From NCBI RefSeq assembly GCF_000497045.1, contig NW_015961990.1, positions 62,001 through 126,000 of the forward strand: a stretch of 64,000 bases of DNA, in the 5' to 3' direction. A program made the translations under genes and the position numbers. Source of the stretch: Kalmanozyma brasiliensis GHG001. Taxonomy: Eukaryota > Basidiomycota > Ustilaginomycetes > Ustilaginales. Below the pieces are notes generated by a model. That model saw only the letters and a program-made list of their open reading frames with translations. It made no database searches and had not been told where the DNA came from. Positions 40,436-50,976 of the stretch are shown here, one piece after another; position 1 is the first letter of the stretch; each line of letters begins with the position of its first letter.

Positions 40436-41425
40436 ATGTCGACCTCTCACGCAGCACCTCGCAGACCGCGTGCCAGGCGAGACATAGCTCTGCTTGCAGC
40501 TTCGCTTCTGTTGCTGATACAGAGCACAGGCCTGGTGGCCGCTTCCAAGCAGACGCTGTCGCCATTCGACTGCAGCAACGTTGCTGTCTCGTCGAAGCAG
40601 TCGTTCGATCTCTCTAAGATCGCTTATCCGATCCGCACCTCGAATCAGGAATCGACACCGCCATCAGAGACGCGCACCTCCATCGATATTGACCTCTGCA
40701 AGCCGCTTGAGGCCAACTCGGAACGCGACGAGAAGGATCAGTGCCCACGCGGTACCAGGATATGCATCACCATCGAGACCATCAAGGACGGCAAGGCCAT
40801 CGTCACGCAGGCGATTCCAGTCGCCTACTCTGGCGAGTCCGGTGGCAGCAAGATCGATGCCAAGGTCGAGTGGGGCCAAGGACTGGAAGGAGGAGAGAAG
40901 AGCATCGAGCTTGTGCTGCCTGGAGCTACCTACGCTGGACGAGAACAGAAGGCAGAGCTTGAGCTTGTCTGCGATCCCAAGGCCGACGCTGACTCGCATC
41001 CCACGGCAAGGAGCTACGATCGAGCGGACGGAGAGCTCAAGCTCCGATGGCCAACAAAGTTTGCGTGCTCGTCAACCGCATCCAAACCAGGCAGCGGTGG
41101 TGACAGTCCGTCTCAGGGCGGAGGCTCCGACAGTGATGACGACGGAAGCAGTGGGTCAAAAGCATCAAGTGGGTGGGGCTTCTTCAATTGGCTGTTCTTC
41201 CTCCTCTTTTCTGGCTTTGCCGTCTACATGGGCGTGGGAATGTACAACAACTACAACAATTACGGAGCCAGCGGATGGGACCTCGTACCGCACAAAGATT
41301 TCTGGAGGGAGTCGCCTTACATTGCTCGCGACGCTGCCACGCATGTCTGGGGAACGGTATCCGGCAATCGTGGAGGAGGCGGCTACGGCGGCTCGGGTGG
41401 ACGCGGAGCCTACGAGCCGATCTGA
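40436..41425 (+). CDS. ATG27: Autophagy-related membrane protein Atg27
   Basis: Intronless, 329 residues. The N-terminus is basic and then hydrophobic (about 18-36, ALLAASLLLLIQSTGLVAA), a signal sequence. The lumenal domain, about 40-212, has several Cys residues (FDCSNV, IDLCKP, DQCPRG, RICITI, ELVCDP, KFACSS) in the pattern of a mannose-6-phosphate receptor homology domain. A Gly/Ser/Asp linker leads to one transmembrane helix (about 243-265, FFNWLFFLLFSGFAVYMGVG). The cytosolic tail has the family signature GWDLVPHKDFWRESPYIARD and ends GAYEPI after a Gly-rich stretch. Atg27 cycles between Golgi, endosomes and the vacuole, and helps Atg9 supply membrane for autophagosomes. Confidence 0.93.
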   Translation: MSTSHAAPRRPRARRDIALLAASLLLLIQSTGLVAASKQTLSPFDCSNVAVSSKQSFDLSKIAYPIRTSNQESTPPSETRTSIDIDLCKPLEANSERDEKDQCPRGTRICITIETIKDGKAIVTQAIPVAYSGESGGSKIDAKVEWGQGLEGGEKSIELVLPGATYAGREQKAELELVCDPKADADSHPTARSYDRADGELKLRWPTKFACSSTASKPGSGGDSPSQGGGSDSDDDGSSGSKASSGWGFFNWLFFLLFSGFAVYMGVGMYNNYNNYGASGWDLVPHKDFWRESPYIARDAATHVWGTVSGNRGGGGYGGSGGRGAYEPI

Positions 41426-42005
41426 TGCAGATTCACTGAAGGAATATATATGTAACACTAGCATCCTGGATCCGATGTGTTGAAACCATTCATCGCAACT
41501 TTCATGATCAATCTGTTTGACGTACTCAGCAGCACAAGCTTCAACCAAGATTGCTGGGCACTTTCTGCAGGCTTAGAGCTGTGCTACTTGACATTTCCGG
41601 CATGTTCACGTTCGTTCAGCGGCCATGTGTCAGAACCTTCATCAACGATGGGCGATGCTCGGTCGCCAAGCGAGACTGAACCTTATTCGGGACAAAGCGT
41701 TCAAAGGGGTGCGGACCGGATCCAACAAGCAACCGCAGTCAATCCTACCGTACACCGTGCAGCTGTGCGAGCGTTGCTCAAGCAACATGAGCAGTGCTTG
41801 TGCGATTGCATAAAGACCCCCGTCCCCCGTCTTCCCGCTCTGCCCCTGCCTACTCGATCTCCTTCTGTCCGCACCATCACCTCTTCTCTCGCCTTGTACT
41901 TCCAAGCTCCCTTCTTCGATCTCGACCTCACGTCATCCACTCGTAATCTTCGATCACTCCTGCCATAGCCAGCCCGCTCGCCACCAAGCCCTCTTCGTCG
42001 CCATC
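41426..42005. other. Intergenic: ATG27 3' flank and promoter of the Myb-like gene
   Basis: A 580-bp spacer between co-oriented genes. The last 150 bases are CT-rich. No gene is visible. Confidence 0.4.
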
Positions 42006-42498
42006 ATGAAAGACGACCCTGCTGAAGAGGGTGTTCAGAAGAAGTTCGACGACAAGAAAAATGACCAGCCCTGGACCGACGGCGAGCGAAGCTTCATCGT
42101 CAATCATGTCCTGACCCATGTCCTCGCTAACGCTGGCTATGGCAACATCTTCAGCGAGGTGTCCGAGCTCCTTATCAAGGAGGGCTATCCCGCCCGCGGC
42201 AGACAGGCAGTAAGTATGACATCCCACGAGGATACTGCGCGTCGCCCCGACTGATGGACCATGGCGGCTGACAAGAACATCTCATATTCCTTCACATCGT
42301 CGCTGTTCTCTCGCTCCGCAGTACCAGGACCAGTGGCGTCGCAAGATCTCCAAAGACCTCCTCTCCATCTACGGCAGCCAGGATCCGGCCACGCCGCGAA
42401 CTCCCACCAAGGCCTCTGGCTCCGGCAAAGCGGGTGGCAGCCCTTCGAAACGCAAGCGCAAGGAGGAGAAGGACATCAAGAAGGACGAGCAGCCTTGA
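42006..42498 (+). CDS. Small Myb/SANT-like protein with a basic tail
   Basis: Two exons, 42006-42209 and 42322-42498, joined by a GTAAGT...CAG intron (112 bases), 126 residues. A single helical domain spans about 22-83: PWTDGERSFIVNHVLTHVLA, then a glycine-rich turn NAGYGNIFSEVSELLIKEGY, then RGRQAYQDQWRRKISKDLL. The Trp-x-x-x-Glu-Arg start and the RQ-x5-WRRKI end are the layout of a Myb-type helix-turn-helix, with the last helix crossing the intron. The C-terminal 40 residues are Lys/Arg-rich with an NLS-like SKRKRKEEK and a TPRTPTK motif. Probably nuclear and DNA-binding; the target and exact family are unknown to me. Confidence 0.8.
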
Positions 42499-43110
42499 TT
42501 GATGTGATGGCTCAGATGCGGATTCATGGCGATGCCCCAGCTCGAAGCCTGCCCCGCTCCGCGTACCTCCATCTACCTGGCTCGCTGTACTTGTTCATTG
42601 CCATGCGCACCTCACCTTGCAACATCAACGACCTCCATCTTGTCCACCTTTCACGCTGATAATCCAGAAGTAATCATGCCCAGTTGCTCTCGTCGCTTTG
42701 TGACATGCTCATGAGACGTCCTCTGGGGCCCGTCAGAAGTCACCATTGAGGCGAGCCTGATTTCAAAGCAATCAGCGGCCCGCAACTGAGCCATCTGCTG
42801 CCGACTTTTTTGCGACTCGATTTTGTACTCATTTCAGGCTTCGCGTTGAAGTCCACGTCAGGATTTTGAATTGCTCCGTTTCAGAGCTGACGTCGATCCG
42901 AATTCAAAATTTTCCCTTTCTTCCTGAGTCAAAAAAGACTGACGAGCAGGCGCATTCGAGGTTTTGCAGCAGGCTGAGCGCGAACTGCACCCTTTTTCTG
43001 CATACGAGCGGGCGAAGCAACTTTGCTTCTCACCTCTTGACCTTCGTCATCTCCACCTCTCTTCGTCCCAACCCTTGCTGTGCACAAGCAGCAAAGCATT
43101 CGTGACCACC
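42499..43110. other. Intergenic: Myb-like 3' flank and RLI1 promoter
   Basis: A 612-bp spacer between co-oriented genes. The RLI1 frame runs open back to 42964 without changing the ATG choice. No separate gene is visible. Confidence 0.4.
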
Positions 43111-44931
43111 ATGGCACCCGCACCGCACGAGAAGGAGACGCGTATCGCCATTGTCAACTCAGACAAGTGCAAGCCCAAAAAGTGCCGACAGGAATGCAAA
43201 AAGTCATGTCCCGTCGTCCGCATGGGTCGACTCTGTATCGAAGTGACACCTACCAGCAAGATCGCCTTCATCTCAGAATCGCTCTGCATCGGTTGTGGTA
43301 TCTGCCCCAAGAAGTGCCCCTTTGAAGCTATCAACATTATCAAGCTTCCCACCAACCTCGAGAACGAGACCACCCACAGATACAGCGCCAACTCGTTCAA
43401 GTTGCATCGTCTTCCCACACCACGCGCCGGCCAGGTGCTCGGTCTCGTCGGCACCAACGGTATCGGCAAGTCGACCGCGCTCAAGATTCTCGCAGGCAAG
43501 CAGAAGCCCAACCTGGGTCGATACGATGACCCTCCCGACTGGCAGGAGATCCTCAAGTACTTCCGTGGTTCTGAGCTGCAGAACTTCTTCACCAAGGTGC
43601 TCGAGGACAACATCAAGGCGCTCATCAAGCCTCAGTACGTCGACCACATCCCGCGCGCCATCAAGGGCAAGGCAAGCGTTACCCAGCTCCTCGACGGCAA
43701 GCTCGAGAAGGACAACAAGCAGATGATCATCGACATGCTCGACCTCAAGGAGGTGCTCGACCGAGATGTTTCACAATTGTCTGGTGGTGAGCTGCAGCGT
43801 TTCGCCATCGGCATGTCATGTATCCAGGATGCCAACGTATACATGTTCGACGAGCCCTCGTCGTATCTCGATGTCAAGCAGCGTCTCAAGGCGGCGCGAA
43901 TGATCCGATCGCTTCTCGACTCCAACACCTACGTCATTGCCGTCGAGCACGATCTGTCGGTGCTCGACTACCTTTCGGACTTTATCTGCTGTCTCTACGG
44001 TGTTCCCTCGGTCTACGGTGTCGTCACGGTGCCCTCGCCAGTGCGTGATGGTATCAACATCTTTTTGGACGGCTACATTCCCGCCGAGAACATGCGATTC
44101 CGTGACGAGTCGCTTACCTTCAAGATCGCCGAGACCGCCGAAGAAGAGGTGCTGGACAGGAAAGCCAAGTACACCTGTCCGCCCATGAAGAAGACGCTGG
44201 GCAACTTCAGCCTCAACATCGAGGGAGGTGAATTCAGCGATTCCGAGATCATCGTCTTCCTCGGTGAGAACGGTACTGGTAAGACGACGTTTGTCAAGAT
44301 GCTGGCGGGCAAGCTGGAGCCGGATCCGGGAGCCAAGAAGCCACCTCAGCTCAACGTTTCGCTCAAGCCGCAAACGATCGCGCCCAAGTTCCAGGGCACT
44401 GTGCGAATGCTGTTGCTCAAGCAGATCAAGTCGGCGTTCATGCACCCGCAGTTCCAGACCGATGTTGTCAAGCCCATGTCGATCGAGCCCATTATCGACA
44501 ACGACGTGCAGACGCTTTCGGGTGGAGAGCTGCAGCGCGTTGCGCTGGTTCTCGCGCTCGGCAAGCCTGCCGACATCTACCTGATCGACGAGCCCTCCGC
44601 GTACCTCGACTCGGAGCAGCGTATCATTGCGTCGCGCGTCATCAAGCGCTTCATCATCCACTCACGCAAGACGGCCATGATCATCGAGCACGATATCATC
44701 ATGGCCACCTACCTCGCCGACCGCGTCATCGTCTACGAGGGTCAGCCATCCGTCAAGGCCACCGCCAAGCGCCCCGAGAGCCTGCTGACAGGTATGAACA
44801 GCTTCTTGGCAACTCTGGAGGTGTCGATGAGGAGAGATCCCACCAACTACAGGCCACGCGTCAACAAGTTCAACTCGATTAAGGACAAGGAGCAGAAGGC
44901 GGCGGGGCAGTACTTTTTCCTGGAGGACTAA
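43111..44931 (+). CDS. RLI1: Ribosome recycling factor Rli1/ABCE1
   Basis: Intronless, 606 residues from the ATG at 43111 in the strong context ACCACCATGG; an upstream in-frame extension is untranslated leader. Two N-terminal 4Fe-4S clusters are visible ([17 protein letters not shown] about 21-37 and [16 protein letters not shown] about 65-80). Twin ABC domains follow: Walker [10 protein letters not shown] with signature [12 protein letters not shown], then GENGTGKTT with [11 protein letters not shown], each with an acidic Walker B ([20 protein letters not shown]). ABCE1 splits post-termination ribosomes and aids 40S export and initiation; it is essential in eukaryotes. Codon use is strongly biased, consistent with high expression. 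Confidence 0.97.
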   Translation: MAPAPHEKETRIAIVNSDKCKPKKCRQECKKSCPVVRMGRLCIEVTPTSKIAFISESLCIGCGICPKKCPFEAINIIKLPTNLENETTHRYSANSFKLHRLPTPRAGQVLGLVGTNGIGKSTALKILAGKQKPNLGRYDDPPDWQEILKYFRGSELQNFFTKVLEDNIKALIKPQYVDHIPRAIKGKASVTQLLDGKLEKDNKQMIIDMLDLKEVLDRDVSQLSGGELQRFAIGMSCIQDANVYMFDEPSSYLDVKQRLKAARMIRSLLDSNTYVIAVEHDLSVLDYLSDFICCLYGVPSVYGVVTVPSPVRDGINIFLDGYIPAENMRFRDESLTFKIAETAEEEVLDRKAKYTCPPMKKTLGNFSLNIEGGEFSDSEIIVFLGENGTGKTTFVKMLAGKLEPDPGAKKPPQLNVSLKPQTIAPKFQGTVRMLLLKQIKSAFMHPQFQTDVVKPMSIEPIIDNDVQTLSGGELQRVALVLALGKPADIYLIDEPSAYLDSEQRIIASRVIKRFIIHSRKTAMIIEHDIIMATYLADRVIVYEGQPSVKATAKRPESLLTGMNSFLATLEVSMRRDPTNYRPRVNKFNSIKDKEQKAAGQYFFLED

Positions 44932-45372
44932 GCGACGGAGGTGCAGCAGCATTCACTCTTTCCATGATTTGGAACCAAAAGGGAGAAGTCTCTCCCATAG
45001 CACGTCTTTCATGTACATATACCGCACGCTCTCCCGCAACTACGTTCTTCTCTCACTCAGTGTATATTTTGTGTTGCCTGGTCCTTGACTGTGAACCAAG
45101 CCTGGTGGAAGCTACTGTAGGCTCTCTGCCTGATCACGAACCGAAATTCCGTCTGGAAAGAAAAAAAAAAGAAAAAAGAAATTGATTTTTGGTTGAGCCC
45201 GCGACGCGCTCCCACCATCGCAACCTCTTGCATCACCAGCCAAACCTCGATCTTCCAACAGCGTTTCCTCGATGGTCTTCTTCTAAACAATTCAGCAAAA
45301 AGCAGTTTTGACATCCTGACACTCGTAGCTTCCATCTCCATGCAAAAAAACGGCCAAATCCGCAAAAATTTT
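44932..45372. other. Intergenic: RLI1 3' flank and tRNA downstream region
   Basis: Includes a purine-only A-rich run at about 45157-45180. T tracts on the minus strand immediately past the tRNA end (45360-45370) are the likely RNA polymerase III terminator. No protein gene is visible. Confidence 0.5.
45157..45180. repeat. A-rich low-complexity tract
   Basis: AAAG followed by ten A, then GAAAAAAGAA. It lies about 230 bp past the RLI1 stop and may be a nucleosome-excluding poly(dA:dT) element. It could also be a 3' end signal region. Confidence 0.7.
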
Positions 45373-45481
45373 CGACGCCTGTGAGATTCGAACTCACGCC
45401 CTCAAAGAGGATATCCTTACAATCGTCAAACGAGATGCTGTTAATAGCAGGGATACGTGTTAACCACTCCACCAAAGCGTC
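45373..45481 (-). tRNA. tRNA-Ser(GCT) with a 27-nt intron
   Basis: On the minus strand the 7-bp acceptor stem GACGCTT/AGGCGTC closes the structure, with discriminator G. The D-arm GTG...CAC contains the A-box-like TGGTGGAGTGG. The anticodon stem is TATCC/GGATA with loop CTGCTAA and anticodon GCT at 45448-45446. A 27-nt intron (45444-45418) sits one base after the anticodon, the canonical position. It contains AGC, which can pair with the anticodon. The long variable arm CCTC-TTT-GAGG and the T-arm GTGAG-TTCGAAT-CTCAC (B-box) identify a class II serine tRNA, which reads AGC and AGT. A TTTTT tract follows. The mature length is 82 nt. Confidence 0.95.
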
Positions 45482-46419
45482 AATCGTGTTGGAATGCGGG
45501 GTATGGGTAAGCGTTCTATACCATAGACAGCGGCGACACCATCGAGGTTCAGGTGAGTACTCTGGTCTGGCTTTCACTTCGCTCTCGAGCCCATTTCATC
45601 TCTAGGCCTGAGCGCGGCATCGAGCTTCCTCAGACGACGCACTGTTCTCGCTGCAGACGACAAGGCCTGTGAATACGAGGCTGGTGGCTGGGTTTGGTGA
45701 GCGCAGCGCAGTGCGACGCGAAGCGGCGGGCCGGAGCGAGATCTGGCTGACCCCGCGGCTCGGCTCGAGAGTCCAGAACTCCAAAAAAAAGTGTTGTTCT
45801 TTGCGCCCTTCTGGACGCGCGCCTGACACTGCATGCACGCACAGCGCAGGAATCCCGCGACGTGAAACTCAACGCTCCTTTTCACAATGGACAAAAGGCA
45901 AGTTTCCGGCGAGCTTGACGGTGGTGCAAGGATAGGACAGCGCAGATGAGGTTGTGGGTTGAGGAGGGAAACTGCAATCGAGCTCCGCTGGGAAAGAGGT
46001 GCGACGGCGTTGCCCGTGGGTCGTTCTGTAGCATTGGGTTTCGTTTAAGCTTTTGTCTCTGCATGCATGTCTTGCACGGAGGTCCACGTACACCACTCTC
46101 TTTCGGTCGATGACACCCGTTCGAGGCTCACCTGTGCCGTCGCTGCGTGTGCATGAGCAGAAGTGACTGTGCATGCCCTGTGACTGTGAGCAAGGCTAAC
46201 TTACTGGCTACGAGACTGAGATGAAGGGCAAAGAAAGCCCAGCAGAGGCAGCTGCTCGCCGGTGCCAGCCTGGCTTTGGGATCCTGTCCCCTTTTCCTCT
46301 TTGCTCTCTTGCCTCCCGACCATCATCATCTCCGCCCCCGCTCTTCCTCCCGTAAGCTCGCTCTTTGAGCGACACCCTCTCTGACGGTCTCATTGCAGGT
46401 GGCGCCGTGCCTTCTCAAT
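45482..46419. other. Intergenic: upstream of the secreted glycoprotein, candidate 5'-UTR intron
   Basis: About 0.94 kb with no supported gene. A strong donor-like TTCAG/GTGAGT occurs at 45552/45553. An acceptor-like CTGAC...ATTGCAG ends at 46398, only 21 bases before the start codon of the next gene. They may bound a long 5'-UTR intron, or the acceptor may pair with a nearer donor such as one near 46186. Confidence 0.4.
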
Positions 46420-47439
46420 ATGCGCTTCGCAAGCCTTGCAGCAGCAGCAACAGCTGTCCTCTTCGCCTTCGTCGAGGCTCAGACTTCTGAACCCGCCTCG
46501 ACCACCATCATTAGCGGTGATGGTCCTCCCGCCCCCAGCCTCACTCGCACAGCAGCTCTGGGAAGCTGGACTCCGAAATCGCCCTCCGATGGCCTTGCGC
46601 CCGCGTCCCTGACCGGCATGGGTCGAACGATCTACATCAACAGCGCCAGCGACTTCTGTCTGCTCATGCCACCCGACCCGACCAAGGAGAACCTCGTAGA
46701 CGCCGAAGCCATCGCGGTCGCTTACTGCACCTCACCACAGAATGGTTCTCGACCCATGCCGGATGGCTTCATCAAGACAGCTCATTATCGCAAGACGCCA
46801 AACTACATCCAGATATCTGGAACGTATGACCCTCCGGTGATGAACTTCGGCACGAACGACTGCGGCGGCGAGTACGACTCGGAAGGCGCGGAAGGCATTG
46901 GCAACCCAGCCGGTGTCACCATGCGCAACGGAAGCTATTTCACCCAGTTCATGGGAGCATGCGACATCCCTGGCAGCCCTGTCTTCTGCATGCGCATGTG
47001 TCCCGATTACCCATGGTGCAGGAACACGTTTGACTTGATGGGCTGCTTGTGGAATCAGCCAGGTGACTACGACCAGCCGGAAGCATTCACCAACTGTGAG
47101 GCCAACGCGGATCTGCCCATCGGTGTTTACAACAGCAGCTACACGTTCAGCCAGGGCATGAGCGTCACTCCGACACCGGTGACTGCGCCTGCATCGTCCA
47201 ACTGCAAGACGGTTGCCTCGCCTACGGCGAGCGGCGTCACGTACAGCTGGAACCAGCGGGCTGCGGTGAGCTCCTCCACGAGTGGGGCCAAGTCTTCCAG
47301 TGCTCCTTCAAGTGGACAGTCCGGCAAAGGCAGCGGCAGCAACAGCAATGCTGCTGAAGCCTTCGGTCCCATCAACGGACTGGCCTTTGCTGTCACGGCT
47401 GCGATTGGAGTCGTCGTCGGTGGTATGCTTCTGGTCTAG
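46420..47439 (+). CDS. Secreted, probably GPI-anchored, Cys-containing glycoprotein
   Basis: 339 residues from the ATG at 46420; in-frame upstream codons lack ATG. The signal peptide is MRFASLAAAATAVLFAFVEA. The extracellular domain (about 60-245) has at least nine Cys and segments such as TIYINSASDFCLLMPPDP, MPDGFIKTAHYRKTPNYIQI, DCGGEYDSEGAEGIGNPAG and FCMRMCPDYPWCRNTFDLMG. N-glycosylation sequons (NGS, NSS) are present. A Ser/Gly-rich stalk (about 295-315) precedes a C-terminal hydrophobic segment (GLAFAVTAAIGVVVGGMLLV) with no cytosolic tail, as in GPI attachment signals. I recall this as a fungal surface-protein family sometimes named macrophage-activating glycoprotein; its biochemical function is unknown. 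Confidence 0.82.
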   Translation: MRFASLAAAATAVLFAFVEAQTSEPASTTIISGDGPPAPSLTRTAALGSWTPKSPSDGLAPASLTGMGRTIYINSASDFCLLMPPDPTKENLVDAEAIAVAYCTSPQNGSRPMPDGFIKTAHYRKTPNYIQISGTYDPPVMNFGTNDCGGEYDSEGAEGIGNPAGVTMRNGSYFTQFMGACDIPGSPVFCMRMCPDYPWCRNTFDLMGCLWNQPGDYDQPEAFTNCEANADLPIGVYNSSYTFSQGMSVTPTPVTAPASSNCKTVASPTASGVTYSWNQRAAVSSSTSGAKSSSAPSSGQSGKGSGSNSNAAEAFGPINGLAFAVTAAIGVVVGGMLLV

Positions 47440-48858
47440 ACCCTCATTCTTGGTTCCCCTCCGCACTCAATTGTCTCCTCTTTTGCATGTCGTAACGAAC
47501 AATAACTTTGATGATCGTCCTCCAGCGTCTAGAACTTCTTCGAGACGGTGGTCTGGCGGCCTTGTCATACAGTGACTCTGCCTGAGTGATACGGATTTGA
47601 GCAAGCAGGAGCGCCAGAGCGAGCCAGTTCAGGGTCTTGTCAAGGGTGCCCTGTTTCGAGGAACCGAGGCCAGGCGCGAGTCTGCCTCGCCTACACGCGC
47701 GGGATCCCTTGCCGAAAGCCTTGCTAGCCCCACTTGGTCGATCTCGCTCACGAGATGTGGTACAGTCCGCTCCTGATCAGCCGAACGGTATGCAGGGCGT
47801 CAAAAGGGCCACGTATCGTACTACCACGTATCGTGGAGCAAAGCATGCCAGGCGTGGAACAAGAAAGGGCGCATTCGACAGCCAGAGAAGCAGCAGCAAA
47901 GTCTAAATTTGTTTGACTGGCTCGCTTCCACAGCGGAGCGCGTGCCGGTGCGCGCTGACTGGCCTCGACAAAAGGGTTCGCTGGCGGACGGTGGATCTGC
48001 GAGGCGCTTGGACCGCGCCGCCTCCTGGTGAACGCTGCCTCTGCGCTTTCTCAGTCGAGCCTCGTGACCTCAATTTGAAGGTCGCATCCTGATCTCCTCC
48101 TCCCTTCATCCTTTCCTCTACCGTCTCAACCGCTGTGCAGGTTGTTCCTCGCACTTTCACTCCGTCTACCGGCCATACGGTGCTTTGAGAGCCCTGGCTT
48201 CTCCGAACGTGGTCGTGCCTTTCTCCTTTTTCACTTTTTGCTGGTCCGTTTGACATCGACCTCTCTCCTCGTGGAACGAGCACTCCTCTTCGACACATTC
48301 GGCCCCTTCAGCTTGCCGCTCGTCAACATCCTGGAGCTTTGGCGTTTCTCCCCCAAGAGCCGGAATCGCAACCAGCCTTTAGCAGGTCCAAGCAAGCGAC
48401 ATACAACGCCCAACTTGATCAACCCAACGGAGCAACTCCTCCCACTTCGCCAGTCTACGCAACAACGATCGCGCTCGTGCTTTCTCGCACCAGTGCGCCC
48501 GTTGCCAAGCTTGTCCTTGCGACGGTATCGTAGCATCGAAAGAAACCATCCATTTCCGTCCTACGGAAACGATTCATACGCTTTCCGACAGTCTTTGCTC
48601 ACTGAGGTATGTACAAGCTTGCTCTGGTGCTCGATCGTGTCGATGCCACAAGTCAGCAGCATTGACATGCTCATGCACAGCCTCGGTCCGAATGAAGCCG
48701 TCCGAAGCTGACCACCATTGTTGCTCCCTCTGAACCCTACGTTGCATTCGCCCACTTCTCCGCCTCTCAACTTCATAAACTCTGCGACCCCACCCGCTGT
48801 TCACACCATCATCCGCGACGCCTTTCGCTCTGGATAACACCACTCGGATCACACAGTG
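47440..48858. promoter_or_regulatory. Intergenic: long upstream region and 5' UTR of VTS1
   Basis: About 1.4 kb. An open frame at 48142-48711 has no recognisable protein content and probably is untranslated leader. CT-rich tracts at 48200-48330 suggest the promoter or transcription start region. It contains the candidate intron listed separately at 48607-48680. Confidence 0.45.
48607..48680 (+). other. Candidate 5'-UTR intron of VTS1
   Basis: Donor CTGAG/GTATGT at 48607. A branch-like ATTGACAT precedes the acceptor GCACAG ending at 48680. The length of 74 bases fits the other introns in this window. It lies about 180 bases upstream of the ATG. Confidence 0.5.
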
Positions 48859-50976
48859 ATGTCCGACTTTGGCTCGTTGCGAACTCCTCTTCCGTCTTCC
48901 AACAACTCGATCAACCGCGCTAGCTCGCCCATCGGAACTCGCCCCCTCACAATGAACCCACACAGCCGCTACTCGCTCGGCAAGGGCGCCTCCACCGAGC
49001 ACATGATGCGTCTGGCTCAACAGGGCAACGCGGGCCACGACAACACAATTCGAAGCCCTTCCATCGGCGGCACGACCGCCATGCCCAGCGCGACTGGTTC
49101 GCGCAACCTTCGTCCTAGCTCGGAAATGCTTCCCAACATGAGCCACCACGGCAACCCCGAAACCGAAGCTATCGATCGCTGGTTCGAAGATCTGCAACAC
49201 TACGAAGCTACGCTCGAGGAGATGGCCGCCGCCTCGCTCGATCAGAACTTCAAAGAGGAGCTCAGCGCCATTGAACAGTGGTTCCGCGTTCTGTCCGAGG
49301 CCGAACGCACCGCCGCCCTCTACAGCTTGCTTCAGGAGTCCACGCAGGTCCAGATTCGCTTCTTCATCACTGTGCTCCAGCAGATGGCACGCAGCGACCC
49401 TGTCTCGGCGCTCCTCTCGCCCAACCACCACAACAGTACCATGGCCGATCAGATGGAGGCCAAGCTGGCCAGCCTCGGTCTCAAGTCTCCCAGTAGCGGT
49501 GCCAAGGCTCCCGCTGCGCCCGCCAACCGCGGCTATCGACAATCCACCGACGCTGCGGGCTTCCTCTCGCCCAACGTGGCTGCCATGTACAGCTCTGGCA
49601 ATGGAGACGCCGCTTCCACGCTGGCGGCTCAGCGAGCCAAGCTCAAGGCCAACCGCACCTCGGCTCCTGGCACGCTCATTGGCGAGAGCCGCAACTACTC
49701 TGGTGGCCAGCTGGACCAGGTGCAGGAGCGCGGTGGATCGCCCAACCCACAGCAGCAACAACAGCGCATGCCCTCGGGCGATCTCTCGCGACCCGTATCG
49801 ATGGACATGAGCAACAACAACCTCGGTCGCTCTCCACGCGCCACGGGTCCGCTCGATGACCAACTCTCGCCGATCACTGCAACGGGCAACTGGTCAAGCA
49901 TGGTCAATACGCCGCTGGTGCCCATGTTTAGTGACCGTGACAAGGCTGGTACCGGCGATGCCAACATCGACCTCGAGACGGCCGCCGCTCAACTGGCCAA
50001 CTTGCAGCAGCAGCAGCAGCAGCAACTTCGCGGCAACGGTGGCGTCGTAATGGATCCCGACGCGCCTCGCTACCGTCGTAGAAGCAACCAGAACACCGGA
50101 CCGGGCGGGTACGGTCCGGGTTCCAACATGTTCGATGCGTCGAGTCCCGGTGTCTCACCCAACATTGGCATGCAGTCTGGCTGGGGTCAGAACGACAACT
50201 TTGGACGTGGTGGCCTCAACGCAGGCTCGTCTGCTTTCGGCGGCAACAACAGCAGCAGCAACAACCAATTCAACCCGCCGATGAGTCCCAACTCGCTCGC
50301 AGGCCTTCAAAACCCTTCTGGCAACCTGGCCAACCCGCTCAACATGCAAATGATGAACATGATGGCCGCGATGAGCGGGCTGAACCTCAACACGATGAAT
50401 GGTGCTCAGCTGCTGGCCATGCAGCAGCAACTCTTGCAAAACCAGCAGACGCTTTCTGTGCTTGCTCAGCAGCAACAATTGCAACAGCAGCAGCAGCAAC
50501 ATGGCCGCAACCTTCGCGCGTTTGGCGGTGGAGCGCTGTCGCCTGGCGTGGGAGGGCAGGGAGGCCGAAAGAGCCCGCGGAGCGGCACCTCACCGTCTGG
50601 ACGGGCCCCTTCGCTGCCTGGCGCGTCTGCTGCTGGCGGCGGTGCTGGTGCTGGCGCCAACGCGGTTGGAGGCGAAGAAGAGATTGCGGATCTGGCAACG
50701 CTCAACGACGTGGCGGCTTGGCTACGCCAACTGCGCCTGCACAAGTATACCCCCAACTTTGAGACGAGCCACTGGAAGGAGATGGTGCTGATGGACGACA
50801 AGCAGCTGGAGGATAAGGGAGTGGCGGCGCTGGGCGCGCGACGCAAGATGCTCAAGACGTTTGAGCTGGTGCGCAAAAAGTATGGTATCAAGATGGATGG
50901 CGAGGACGAGCCAGGCTCGGGCATCCCGGGTAGCCATAACGATGGCGATGATGCAGAAGGCGATGCTCATGAGTAG
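48859..50976 (+). CDS. VTS1: SAM-domain RNA-binding protein Vts1 (Smaug family)
   Basis: Intronless, 705 residues from the ATG at 48859. An N-terminal conserved helical region lies at about 100-185: ETEAIDRWFEDLQHYEATLE, then a segment ending VQIRFFITVLQQMAR. The middle is low-complexity, rich in Gln (CAG/CAA runs near 50007 and 50470), Asn, Gly and Ser. A C-terminal SAM domain (about 611-680) contains LNDVAAWLRQLRLHKYTPNF, then a basic face GVAALGARRKMLKTFELVRK of the type that binds the CNGG loop of Smaug recognition hairpins. Vts1 recruits the Ccr4-Not deadenylase to target mRNAs. The first 70 residues are Ser/Asn-rich and one of the next ATGs could be the real start. Confidence 0.92.
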   Translation: MSDFGSLRTPLPSSNNSINRASSPIGTRPLTMNPHSRYSLGKGASTEHMMRLAQQGNAGHDNTIRSPSIGGTTAMPSATGSRNLRPSSEMLPNMSHHGNPETEAIDRWFEDLQHYEATLEEMAAASLDQNFKEELSAIEQWFRVLSEAERTAALYSLLQESTQVQIRFFITVLQQMARSDPVSALLSPNHHNSTMADQMEAKLASLGLKSPSSGAKAPAAPANRGYRQSTDAAGFLSPNVAAMYSSGNGDAASTLAAQRAKLKANRTSAPGTLIGESRNYSGGQLDQVQERGGSPNPQQQQQRMPSGDLSRPVSMDMSNNNLGRSPRATGPLDDQLSPITATGNWSSMVNTPLVPMFSDRDKAGTGDANIDLETAAAQLANLQQQQQQQLRGNGGVVMDPDAPRYRRRSNQNTGPGGYGPGSNMFDASSPGVSPNIGMQSGWGQNDNFGRGGLNAGSSAFGGNNSSSNNQFNPPMSPNSLAGLQNPSGNLANPLNMQMMNMMAAMSGLNLNTMNGAQLLAMQQQLLQNQQTLSVLAQQQQLQQQQQQHGRNLRAFGGGALSPGVGGQGGRKSPRSGTSPSGRAPSLPGASAAGGGAGAGANAVGGEEEIADLATLNDVAAWLRQLRLHKYTPNFETSHWKEMVLMDDKQLEDKGVAALGARRKMLKTFELVRKKYGIKMDGEDEPGSGIPGSHNDGDDAEGDAHE

